Source: a bacterium 42_11
GTDB lineage: Bacteria; Synergistota; GBS-1
Direction: 5' to 3'
NCBI GenBank assembly: GCA_001508835.1
Contig: LGFB01000059.1
Coordinates: 1 to 7,457, forward strand
DNA: 7,457 nt
Part shown: positions 1-6,627 of the stretch, one piece after another
Numbering within the stretch: position 1 is the first letter of the stretch
How the letters are laid out: each line of letters begins with the position of its first letter
Notes under the pieces: model-generated
What the model saw: only the letters and a program-made list of their open reading frames with translations
Database searches by the model: none
Told to the model about the DNA's origin: nothing
Position numbers and translations under genes: made by a program

Positions 1-7
1 CACACAT
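1..7 (-). CDS. Start of a divergent gene (only first two codons visible)
   Basis: On the minus strand an ATG lies at 7-5, followed by TGT and one further base before the window ends. Upstream of it, at 19-14 on that strand, is the ribosome-binding-like stretch AGGGAG, separated from the ATG by six bases, which is normal spacing. Nothing can be said of the product from Met-Cys. Its position is head to head with an efflux operon that carries a TetR-like palindrome in the shared promoter region. This is the classic place for a local repressor gene, but that is inference from layout only. A chance ATG after a purine-rich stretch is the alternative. Confidence 0.35.
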
Positions 8-29
8 TGAAAGCTCCCTGCGTATTAAT

Positions 30-57
30 TTTAGAGTCCCCTCTTTGATAGTATAAT
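30..57 (+). promoter_or_regulatory. Probable sigma-70-type promoter of the efflux operon
   Basis: A perfect -10 hexamer TATAAT lies at 52-57. Sixteen bases upstream is TTTAGA at 30-35, which matches four of six positions of the -35 consensus. The start of transcription would fall near base 64, leaving a leader of roughly 55 bases before the first gene. The -35 element is weak, which would suit a promoter that needs derepression. On the opposite strand the overlapping bases 55-50 read TATACT, a possible -10 for the divergent gene, though no good -35 was found for it. Confidence 0.55.
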
Positions 58-64
58 GGTTGTG

Positions 65-78
65 ACTGACCAGTTAGT
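65..78. promoter_or_regulatory. Imperfect palindrome, candidate TetR-family operator
   Basis: The arms ACTGAC (65-70) and GTTAGT (73-78) are inverted repeats matching at five of six positions, around a CA centre. Operators of the ACTGAC..GTCAGT type are common for TetR-family repressors of efflux pumps; that is general family knowledge, not a match I could search. The site begins about at the predicted transcription start, so a bound repressor would block the efflux promoter. It would also lie upstream of a possible divergent promoter. No repressor gene is visible in the window. Confidence 0.45.
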
Positions 79-106
79 TTAATAGCTTCTCTTTCCATCC
101 TTTAGG

Positions 107-113
107 GGAGGTG
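107..113 (+). promoter_or_regulatory. Strong Shine-Dalgarno site that sets the start of the outer-membrane factor
   Basis: GGAGGTG at 107-113 is a full seven-base complement of the usual 16S rRNA 3' end. A GTG at 111 lies inside this site and cannot be served by it. The in-frame GTG at 120 is eight bases beyond the GGAGG core, which is ideal spacing. The start of the downstream gene is therefore placed at 120. Confidence 0.8.
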
Positions 114-119
114 TTAAAG

Positions 120-1472
120 GTGAGGCGGTCTTGGTTTTTAGTAGGACTCTTCTTCGTATTGTTTATTTTCGTAAGCAAGGTGCATGCCTTGGTTATAGAT
201 GTGAACAAGGCTTTTGAATTGGCGTTGGAAAGAAACCCTAAGATAAAACAGGCATTGGCAGCGGTTGAGGCTGCTAAAGCGAAACTTGTTCAAGCAGAAA
301 GTATCCTCTATCCTACTTTAGACTTGCAATTGAGTAAAACGGAGAGAAGTAAAACAAGTAGTGGAGGGATTTCTTCCTTTCCTTCGGAGCTCAATCCCAC
401 TCCTGAAGATGTATTCCTTTATAGTTTCATGCAGGGCGTTTTAGGTAGGCTAAGCTCTTCTTCAGGTGGGGACTATCAAACTAAGATTAGCTTAAGTTAT
501 CCGATTTATCTTGGCGGGAAAAAAGACGCCACTATAAGAGCTGCAAAGGAAGATTTGTTGACAGAGCTTGAAAACTTAAGACAGGTTAAAAATGAAGTTT
601 TTTATTCAGTTGCTGAAGCCTATTATTCTTTGCTTAAAGCTAAGAGTGCTTATTCTATAGCCTTGGATTCAAGAAATCTTTTAAAAGCTCACTTAGAAGA
701 GGTTAAAGCGCGCTTTGATGTTGGCATGGCTACGAGAAGCGAACTTTTAAGGGCAGAAACAGCTTTAGCAGAAGCGGACCTTGAGGTGATAAGGGCAGAA
801 AACGCTGTGCGAACTGCAGAACTCGATTTAAAGTTTGCAATTGGTCTTGAAAGGGAGGAAAAAATAGAGGTAAGGGAGGAATTAAAAATTGCACCGTTAG
901 ATAAGGATCTTCAAGGTTACCTTGAGGAAGCTTACTCGAAGAGACCAGAGCTTTTAAGTGCCCTCCATGGGGTTGAAGCATTAAAGGCCAATGAAAAGGC
1001 AGTTTTGGCGGATTATAAACCTCAACTTTATCTGTCGGGGACTTATCAGTGGAGCGGGGATACGTTTCCCCCTGAAAACGATAGTTGGAGTTTATCTCTT
1101 ATCGCGAGTTTTAATATCTTCGACGGTGGAGAGAAAAAAGGTAAGTTAAAAGAGGTCAGGGCTAACCTGAATAAGGTTATGGCAGCTATTGAAAACCTGA
1201 AAAAGTCGATAGCTCTCCAAGTTGAAACAGCTTATCTCGCTGTAAAAGAGGCTGAAGAGAGAATAAAAGTTGCCAAAGCCTATGTAGACAAGGCTCTTGA
1301 GGATTTTAAGATCGCTGAAGAGGAATACAAAGCCGGAGTTGGGACTAATCTTGATGTTCTTGATGCTCAAAATTCTTGGAGGCAAATGAGAAGTAATTAT
1401 ATTCAGGCTCTCTATGATGCTAATGTGGCCATTGCTAAGCTGATCTTAGCTGTAGGGAGGGATAGGTTTTGA
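120..1472 (+). CDS. TolC-family outer-membrane efflux protein
   Basis: This is the outer-membrane duct of a tripartite efflux pump; three copies should form a channel through the outer membrane and periplasm. The 450-residue product has the usual family length. It opens with a Sec signal peptide: basic MRR, a hydrophobic stretch, and probable cleavage after VHA at residue 23. Two homologous OEP halves follow, about 27-243 and 263-446. Each has long alanine- and glutamate-rich helices and a matching strand-turn motif, YPIYLGG near 127 and FNIFDGG near 331. Each also has a helix motif of the type FDVGMATRSELLRAE (199-213) or YKAGVGTNLDVLDAQ (403-417). A Ser/Pro-rich insert at about 72-118 probably forms a longer outer loop in the first half. 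GTG 120 is chosen over GTG 111 because the ribosome binding site overlaps the latter. The gene's stop overlaps the next gene's start by four bases, implying translational coupling. Confidence 0.93.
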   Translation: MRRSWFLVGLFFVLFIFVSKVHALVIDVNKAFELALERNPKIKQALAAVEAAKAKLVQAESILYPTLDLQLSKTERSKTSSGGISSFPSELNPTPEDVFLYSFMQGVLGRLSSSSGGDYQTKISLSYPIYLGGKKDATIRAAKEDLLTELENLRQVKNEVFYSVAEAYYSLLKAKSAYSIALDSRNLLKAHLEEVKARFDVGMATRSELLRAETALAEADLEVIRAENAVRTAELDLKFAIGLEREEKIEVREELKIAPLDKDLQGYLEEAYSKRPELLSALHGVEALKANEKAVLADYKPQLYLSGTYQWSGDTFPPENDSWSLSLIASFNIFDGGEKKGKLKEVRANLNKVMAAIENLKKSIALQVETAYLAVKEAEERIKVAKAYVDKALEDFKIAEEEYKAGVGTNLDVLDAQNSWRQMRSNYIQALYDANVAIAKLILAVGRDRF

Positions 1473-2548
1473 TAAGGATAGCTGGAGTTATTTTGGTTTT
1501 GTCCATAGTTTTTAGCTCGGTTGTTTTTGCTCAAGAGTTGCCGGCTGTAAAGCTTGTGGAAGCTAAGAAAGTTGAGTTTAAAAAAGTTTTTAGCTTTGCA
1601 GCTGATGCTGTTGCGTTCAAAGTAGTAGATGTATATGCTCGAGTCCAAAACAAGGTGCTTAAAAAGGTCTATGTAGATGTGGGCGATAGGGTTAAGGAAA
1701 ATCAGGTTTTGGCTTTACTTGACGACGAATACGCGAGGGTAACATATCAGGGAGTCTTAGCCAGTTTGAAGCAAGCGGAAGCTTCCTTGGAGGAAGCTCG
1801 TGTGGTTGCGGAGAACGCTAAAAATAATTATTTAAGGCTTAAGGAGTTGTATGAGAAGAAAGTCATATCTAAACAGGCTTTTGATAACGCTAAGGCTCAG
1901 TATGATCAGGCCCTCGCTGGATTAAAGCTTGCCCAGGAGAAGGTTAGATCTGCTAAAGCCTCTTTGGCGGAGGCTGAACTTATCCTTCGCTATCATACCA
2001 TTCTTTCTCCTATAAACGGTGTCCTTGTAAAGAAGTACCTGGATGAAGGGACAATGGTGGTTGGTTCCACTCCTATTTTTAGAGTTATTCAAGATAATCC
2101 CATAAAGGTTCAGGGAGTTTTGCCTCAGGAAGCCTTATCCTATGTTAAGGTTGGGAATAAGATTGAAGTTAGTACCGATGTTTATCCTGACAAGATTTTT
2201 AGCGGGGAAATAAAGATAATTTCTCCGATTATAGAGCCTTCAACGAGGACCTTTTCAGTTGAGGCTTGGATAGATAATCCAGACTACCTGTTAAGACCTG
2301 GAATGTTTTTAAAGGCTAAACTTGTTACTGGGAAAAGAATTGTTCTTGCTATTCCTGTGGAGTGCGTGACCTCTTTAAGTCAGGTCTTTGTCTATTCTGA
2401 TGGAAAAGTTTTTGAAAGAAGGTTGACTCTTGGAGAAACCCAGGATAACTATGTGGAGGTCCTTTCTGGTTTAGAGGAAGGAGAGAAAGTAGTTTTACAG
2501 CCCACTGCTTGGCTTAAGAATGGGATGAGGGTTAAGGTGGTGGAGTAG
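1469..2548 (+). CDS. RND efflux periplasmic adaptor (membrane-fusion protein, HlyD/AcrA-like)
   Basis: This is the periplasmic adaptor that joins the inner-membrane RND pump to the TolC-like duct. The 359-residue product fits the family. It has a Sec signal peptide with probable cleavage after VFA at residue 21. No lipobox cysteine is present, so it is not an AcrA-style lipoprotein. Domain order reads as follows: first half of the lipoyl-like sandwich (about 52-88, with KVYVDVGDRVKENQVLALLD); an alpha-helical coiled-coil hairpin (about 90-172, rich in Ala, Glu and Lys); second lipoyl half (about 175-207, SPINGVLVKKYLDEG); beta-barrel (about 211-288); and membrane-proximal domain (about 290-358, with GLEEGEKVV). 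The start is TTG at 1469, eight bases after AGGGAGG and overlapping the previous stop as TTGA. The pump gene follows after three bases. Confidence 0.93.
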   Translation: MIRIAGVILVLSIVFSSVVFAQELPAVKLVEAKKVEFKKVFSFAADAVAFKVVDVYARVQNKVLKKVYVDVGDRVKENQVLALLDDEYARVTYQGVLASLKQAEASLEEARVVAENAKNNYLRLKELYEKKVISKQAFDNAKAQYDQALAGLKLAQEKVRSAKASLAEAELILRYHTILSPINGVLVKKYLDEGTMVVGSTPIFRVIQDNPIKVQGVLPQEALSYVKVGNKIEVSTDVYPDKIFSGEIKIISPIIEPSTRTFSVEAWIDNPDYLLRPGMFLKAKLVTGKRIVLAIPVECVTSLSQVFVYSDGKVFERRLTLGETQDNYVEVLSGLEEGEKVVLQPTAWLKNGMRVKVVE

Positions 2549-2551
2549 GGT

Positions 2552-5500
2552 ATGCTGAAGCTTGTAAAGTTTGCTGTCAACAGACCTGTTACAGTTTTGA
2601 TGGTTTTCTTCGGCGTGTTGATTTTAGGCCTATTTTCTCTTACCTATCTTGGAATTGATCTTTTGCCGGATATAGAACCACCTGTAATAAATGTAATGAC
2701 TACATGGTCTGGAGCAAGTGCGGCAGATGTAGAATCTGAAATTACAAAAGTGATGGAAGACTATCTTTCTACCATATCTGGGTTGGATGAACTACAATCA
2801 CGTTCTATTGATGGGCTTTCTATAGTAACCTGCGTTTTTGAATGGGGAAGAGACCTGACCGATGCTACTAATGATGTTAGGGATCAAATTGAAAGGGTCA
2901 AGAGATTTTTGCCTGACGATGCTGATGATCCCAGAATTTTAAAGTTTTCTACATCGATGGCTCCCGTTATGGTGTTAGTTTTCACCGCAGATGAAAGCTA
3001 TGAGCATCTTTATCGTATAGTCGATAAGTATGTTAAAGATGCTGTAGAAAGGGTTCCTGGGGTGGGAACTGCTGATGTAATTGGGGGTTTGGAGAGGCAG
3101 ATAAATGTTATTTTGGATTTGACTAAACTTGAGGCTTATAGCATCCCTTTAGCTCAGGTTAAGAATGCGCTAGCGGCAGGTAATGTTACCGTTCCGGCAG
3201 GAACCATTGAAATAGGAAACAAGGAGTTGAATCTAAGATTACCCGGTAAGTACACCAGTATTGAGGACATTGCTAATACTATGGTGGGTACTTACAATGG
3301 AAGTCCTATCTACTTAAAGGATATCGCTAAGGTGGAAGATGGTTTTGCTGACCAAACTGTTAAATCTTACGGTAATGGTAAAAGATCTGTCATTCTTATT
3401 GTCAGAAAGCAAACCGATGCGAATACTGTGAAGGTAGCTAATGGAATTAGGGAGAAATTACCTTACATCAAAACCCTTTTGCCTAAGGATGCTGAGGTTT
3501 ATATAGCCATTGATACTTCGGAATTCATTGTGCTTGCTATAAAAAGACTTGTTTTTACTCTTCTTCAAGGGCTGGGTTTAGTGATGTTTATTACACTGCT
3601 GTTTTTAAGGAGATTGGGAGCGACTTTTACAATAGGGCTTTCCATTCCTTTCTCGCTTATAATAACTTTCATTCTGATGTTTGCAGGGAAATATACCATA
3701 AATATAATTTCCCTTTCCTCTCTTGCCATTGCCTCTGGTATGGTGGTTGATAATTCTATCGTTATTCTCGAGAACATTACCCGCTATATGGAGAGAGGAG
3801 TGAAGCCTGTTGTTGCTGCAACTATTGGTGCTGGTGAGGTAGGGTCGGCAGTTTTGGCTTCTACCTTAACCACTCTTGCAGTTTTCGTTCCCCTTATGTT
3901 CATAGCGGGATTTTCTGGAGTTATGTTTAAACAGCTTGCTTTTGTTATGTCAGGGGCTGTTTTGGCGTCCTTGTTTATATCTCTTACTCTTATTCCATCT
4001 GTTGCAGCAAGAAGGTTAAGAGAGAAGGTTAAAAAAGGCTTCTTTTACACGGCGGGCGAAAGGGTTTTATCTCTTCTTGAGAGCTTTTACAGAAAAATAC
4101 TGAGCTTTGCTTTAAGAGCAAGATGGTTTGTTATAGCTGTTGCGATTATAGGCTTGGTTTTTACCGGATTTCTTTTCAGAAATATTGGTTTAGAGTTTGT
4201 CTCAACGGCCGATATGGGAGAGGTGCGCGTGACTTTTTACTTGCCAGAAGGAACCAGTCTCAAAGTTGCAGAAGATTATATGATGAAAGTAGTAAAGTTT
4301 GTGGAAGAGAAAATTCCCGAGAAAGTAAATTACTATAGTCGTTGTGGTTCTGGGGGTGGCAGGGTAGTCTTTGGTTCAAGGGCTGGGTCAAATGTAGTTG
4401 AAATGGGCATAAAGCTTGTTCCGAAAACCCAGAGGAAGAGGAGTGACAGGGAGATAGCGCGTCTTATAAGAGCTTATATTAGGAGTTTACCTGGTGTAGA
4501 AAGTGTTAGTGTTAGAACTTCTACCTTTTTGACTTCGATCTTGTCTGGCGCCCGTGGCGGAACTTCCCTCCAAATTGATGTGGCAGGTGATGATTTGGAT
4601 GTTTTAAGAAAAGTGGCTAATCAGGTCAAAGATGTGGCTGAAACCGTGAATGGTGTGGTTGATGTTTCTATTTCTCAGGGAGAACCGCGTCCGGAGCTTT
4701 GGATAGAGGTTGATAGAGAAAAAGCATCTTGGTTAGGTGTAAACATGAGTTTACTTGGAGATACCCTAAGGACTTACTTCGAGGGGTCTTCTCCCACAAG
4801 CTATAGTGAGGGAGGTGAAGAATACGATATTGTTCTTCGCCTTAGGGAGGATCAAAGGAACGATGTGAACTTGTTGTCTCAGTTACCTATACCAACTTCA
4901 ACTGGTAATTTGATAAAGCTTGGTAGCATAGCAAAGATAGAGAGGAGATTAGGGCCTGTTGAGATAGCGAGAAAAGAGAGAATGAGGGTTTTTACTGTTC
5001 AAGCAAGCGTGGTTGATAGGCCTTTGAGCGAAGTCGAAAGGGAACTTAAGCAAAAGCTATCTAATATTACTCTTCCTACTGGGGTAAACATATTTTTTAG
5101 AGGCGATATAGAGCAAATGAAGGAGAGCTATGCAGAGTTGCTAAAAGTGCTACTTCTTGGTATTATGTTAGTGTACATGGTCATGGCGTCTCAGTTTGAA
5201 GCATTTCTGGATCCTTTTGTAATTATGTTTTCTGTTCCCTTCGCTTTTACAGGGGTAGCACTTGGATTATACCTTTTTAAACAACCGCTGAGTACTCACG
5301 CCTTTTTAGGGATAATAATGCTTGTGGGAATAGTAGTTAACAATGCTATAGTTCTTGTAGATTATATTAATCTTTTGCGTGCAAGAGGGTATAAGTTATT
5401 CGACGCTGTTTTAGAAACTGGTGTTAGAAGGCTTAGACCTGTTTTAATGACAACTTTAACTACTGTTGGAGGAATGACGCCGATGCTTCTCTCAAAGGGA

Positions 5501-5710
5501 GAAGGAGCGGAGATATGGAAACCTTTAGCAGCAGTTATAATAGCGGGTTTAAGCTTTTCTACATTGGTTACTTTGGTATTTGTTCCTGTGGTTTATACTG
5601 TAGTAGAGCAGTATCTTAGACGAAAGAAGAGGTTTGTGGAAAGTGGAGAATGGGAAGTTTTGGAGAGGGCTGTGGGGAAAACTCAGGAGGTTTTATCTCG
5701 TTCACTTTAG
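2552..5710 (+). CDS. RND-superfamily multidrug efflux permease (AcrB/HAE-like)
   Basis: This is the inner-membrane, proton-driven pump of the tripartite system. At 1052 residues it has full family length. Twelve membrane helices can be placed: about 11-31, 328-352, 357-377, 383-407, 433-454, 461-486, 524-542, 862-882, 886-908, 915-940, 961-981 and 992-1016. Two large periplasmic porter/docking domains lie between helices 1-2 and 7-8. Family motifs include GIDLLPDIEPP (34-44), WSGASAADVESEIT (52-65) and RLRPVLMTTLTT (960-971). Helix 4 reads GMVVDNSIVILENI, so Asp400 aligns with AcrB Asp407 and Asn401 with Asp408. Helix 10 reads GIVVNNAIVLVDYIN, with Asn930 where AcrB has Lys940. It therefore belongs to a divergent branch rather than to AcrB proper. 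The ATG at 2552 follows GGTGGTGGAG. The last 68 coding bases are shared in another frame with the next gene. Substrate unknown; multidrug, lipid, bile-type detergent or metal-complex export are all possible. Confidence 0.95.
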   Translation: MLKLVKFAVNRPVTVLMVFFGVLILGLFSLTYLGIDLLPDIEPPVINVMTTWSGASAADVESEITKVMEDYLSTISGLDELQSRSIDGLSIVTCVFEWGRDLTDATNDVRDQIERVKRFLPDDADDPRILKFSTSMAPVMVLVFTADESYEHLYRIVDKYVKDAVERVPGVGTADVIGGLERQINVILDLTKLEAYSIPLAQVKNALAAGNVTVPAGTIEIGNKELNLRLPGKYTSIEDIANTMVGTYNGSPIYLKDIAKVEDGFADQTVKSYGNGKRSVILIVRKQTDANTVKVANGIREKLPYIKTLLPKDAEVYIAIDTSEFIVLAIKRLVFTLLQGLGLVMFITLLFLRRLGATFTIGLSIPFSLIITFILMFAGKYTINIISLSSLAIASGMVVDNSIVILENITRYMERGVKPVVAATIGAGEVGSAVLASTLTTLAVFVPLMFIAGFSGVMFKQLAFVMSGAVLASLFISLTLIPSVAARRLREKVKKGFFYTAGERVLSLLESFYRKILSFALRARWFVIAVAIIGLVFTGFLFRNIGLEFVSTADMGEVRVTFYLPEGTSLKVAEDYMMKVVKFVEEKIPEKVNYYSRCGSGGGRVVFGSRAGSNVVEMGIKLVPKTQRKRSDREIARLIRAYIRSLPGVESVSVRTSTFLTSILSGARGGTSLQIDVAGDDLDVLRKVANQVKDVAETVNGVVDVSISQGEPRPELWIEVDREKASWLGVNMSLLGDTLRTYFEGSSPTSYSEGGEEYDIVLRLREDQRNDVNLLSQLPIPTSTGNLIKLGSIAKIERRLGPVEIARKERMRVFTVQASVVDRPLSEVERELKQKLSNITLPTGVNIFFRGDIEQMKESYAELLKVLLLGIMLVYMVMASQFEAFLDPFVIMFSVPFAFTGVALGLYLFKQPLSTHAFLGIIMLVGIVVNNAIVLVDYINLLRARGYKLFDAVLETGVRRLRPVLMTTLTTVGGMTPMLLSKGEGAEIWKPLAAVIIAGLSFSTLVTLVFVPVVYTVVEQYLRRKKRFVESGEWEVLERAVGKTQEVLSRSL

Positions 5711-5930
5711 GTTACAGTATGTTCAAGAACAATTAAAGAAAAGAAGAGGTCATTGTCTTCAATGTGGGAAGTGTTGTCGCTTTGCTGTAAAGTGTCCGCA
5801 TCTTACAGAAGACAATAAGTGCGATATCTATAATCTTAAACGCCCAAAGCAGTGTGTTTATTTTCCCATTGATGAAAAAGACCTTGCGGATGTAAATTTT
5901 GAGTGTGGCTATTATTTTGTAGAAGATTAG
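5643..5930 (+). CDS. Small YkgJ-type cysteine-cluster protein (putative Zn/Fe binding)
   Basis: A 95-residue protein with eight cysteines: C38, C41, C44, C45, C51, C60, C71 and C88. The order CxxCGxCC, then CPHL, CDIY, RPxxC, FPID and CGYYF is the layout of the YkgJ/UPF0153 family, annotated as putative zinc- or iron-chelating; its function is not established. No signal peptide or membrane segment is visible, so it is likely cytoplasmic. The basic aromatic N-terminal part (WGKLRRFYLVHFR, 11-23) resembles what I recall of homologues, which argues for a start inside the permease gene. GTG 5643 is preferred, with AGAGG at 5628-5632 ten bases upstream; TTG 5634 is the alternative. No ATG, GTG or TTG lies in frame between 5643 and the first cysteine. 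Translation thus overlaps the pump gene by 68 bases, implying co-expression. The 3' end overlaps ccdA tail to tail by four bases. Confidence 0.82.
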   Translation: MENGKFWRGLWGKLRRFYLVHFRLQYVQEQLKKRRGHCLQCGKCCRFAVKCPHLTEDNKCDIYNLKRPKQCVYFPIDEKDLADVNFECGYYFVED

Positions 5931-6586
5931 CTTAGTATCATGGTAGTTCCTATAGCTATAAAGCTTATACCAGATGCTATTCTAATTAGCTTTGAGTATG
6001 AGGATAACTTGCTAAAGAAGCTGAAAGCTCTGTGGAGGACTAGGCCTGTAATAAGAAAGGGTATGCAGAAGCCTAAGGCATATGCCAAAAGTAAAATTGC
6101 TCCTGATATGGGGTTTTCGGTAGAAGCAGCGTAAAGAAGTATGGTGGCAAGAATGGGGCCTATACAGGGAGACCAGCCAAGGCCGAAGGCGAATCCCAAA
6201 GTAAAAGAGCCAATAAGTGGCAATTTCTTTTTACTAATTTTTGTGCCACTTTTAAACCCTAGTGATAATATATACTTGTCTATAATGAACTGGATGCCAA
6301 GTAATATAGCTAAGGACCCGCCTGCGATTCTTATAAGACTCTTGTATTTTATGATTTGTTTTCCGATACTTCCTGCGCCGAACCCGAGAATCAGAAATAT
6401 TAGTGAGATCCCAAAGAGAAAAGAAAGAATTTCCAGGAGTGCAAAGAAGGTTTTTCTTTTGTTGATTTCATCTATGCTTAAACCTGCGATAAAGGCTAAG
6501 TAGGGGGGAATTAACGGAAAAATACAAGGAGTGAAAAATGTTATCACTCCCGCGGTGAAAGCTATGGATAGGCTAACTTCTTCCAT
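5927..6586 (-). CDS. ccdA: CcdA-type cytochrome c biogenesis / thiol-disulfide transmembrane protein
   Basis: This is an inner-membrane protein of the DsbD/CcdA family, which passes electrons from cytoplasmic thioredoxin across the membrane to periplasmic thioredoxin-like proteins. The 219-residue product has the short CcdA form without the extra domains of DsbD. Six hydrophobic helices are visible at about 5-33, 47-70, 82-104, 125-153, 160-184 and 197-218. The redox pair is present in the canonical setting: Cys21 in TPCIFPLIPPYL of helix 1 and Cys141 in GWSPCIGPIL of helix 4. A third cysteine, Cys174 in helix 5, is extra. The ATG is at 6586-6584 with GAGGAGG at 6600-6594 upstream, six bases away. 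A TlpA-like gene diverges from the same 41-base gap and is the probable redox partner. Cytochrome c maturation, oxidative protein repair or another thiol pathway cannot be told apart here. Confidence 0.93.
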   Translation of the reverse strand: MEEVSLSIAFTAGVITFFTPCIFPLIPPYLAFIAGLSIDEINKRKTFFALLEILSFLFGISLIFLILGFGAGSIGKQIIKYKSLIRIAGGSLAILLGIQFIIDKYILSLGFKSGTKISKKKLPLIGSFTLGFAFGLGWSPCIGPILATILLYAASTENPISGAILLLAYALGFCIPFLITGLVLHRAFSFFSKLSSYSKLIRIASGISFIAIGTTMILS

Positions 6587-6627
6587 GTTTTTCCCTCCTC
6601 AAGAATATTAGGATGGGGGTGTAAATC
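6587..6627. promoter_or_regulatory. Short divergent gap between ccdA and the TlpA-like gene
   Basis: These 41 bases hold the ribosome binding sites of both genes: GAGGAGG on the minus strand (6600-6594) and GGATGGGGGTG on the plus strand (6611-6621). There is too little room for two separate promoters, so each promoter must extend into the opposite gene's coding region. A weak minus-strand candidate pairs TAATAT (6610-6605) with TTTTCA 18 bases upstream, four of six matches each. That would start transcription within the ribosome binding site, so I do not trust it. No clear plus-strand promoter was seen. Confidence 0.4.

Noticed and set aside
558..563. Perfect TTGACA hexamer inside the outer-membrane factor gene
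   Set aside because: No -10-like hexamer lies 15-19 bases downstream (ACAGGT at 581); the match is a by-product of the codons.
730..981. Minus-strand open frame inside the outer-membrane factor gene
   Set aside because: Antisense shadow of a well-supported gene; no ribosome binding site or domain.
3565..3777. Minus-strand open frame opposite membrane helices 2-4 of the permease
   Set aside because: Shadow of a strongly conserved region of the permease; no independent support.
4123..4338. Plus-strand open frame within the permease with several cysteines
   Set aside because: Out-of-frame reading of permease helix 7 and the start of the second porter domain; the cysteines do not form a spaced motif.
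5685..5690. AGGAGG as ribosome binding site for the cysteine-cluster gene
   Set aside because: In the right frame the following codons are TTT, TAT, CTC, GTT and CAC, with no standard start. The ATG at 5719 is in another frame and stops after five codons.
2552..5710. Heavy-metal efflux (CusA-type) assignment for the RND pump
   Set aside because: The CusA-type helix 4 signature (VDGAIV) is absent. The DN motif and adaptor architecture fit the multidrug-like branch better, though the substrate stays unknown.
6141..6503. Open frame on the plus strand opposite ccdA
   Set aside because: It is the shadow of the membrane-helix codons of ccdA, has no ribosome binding site, and its product is Pro/Ile-rich without family features.
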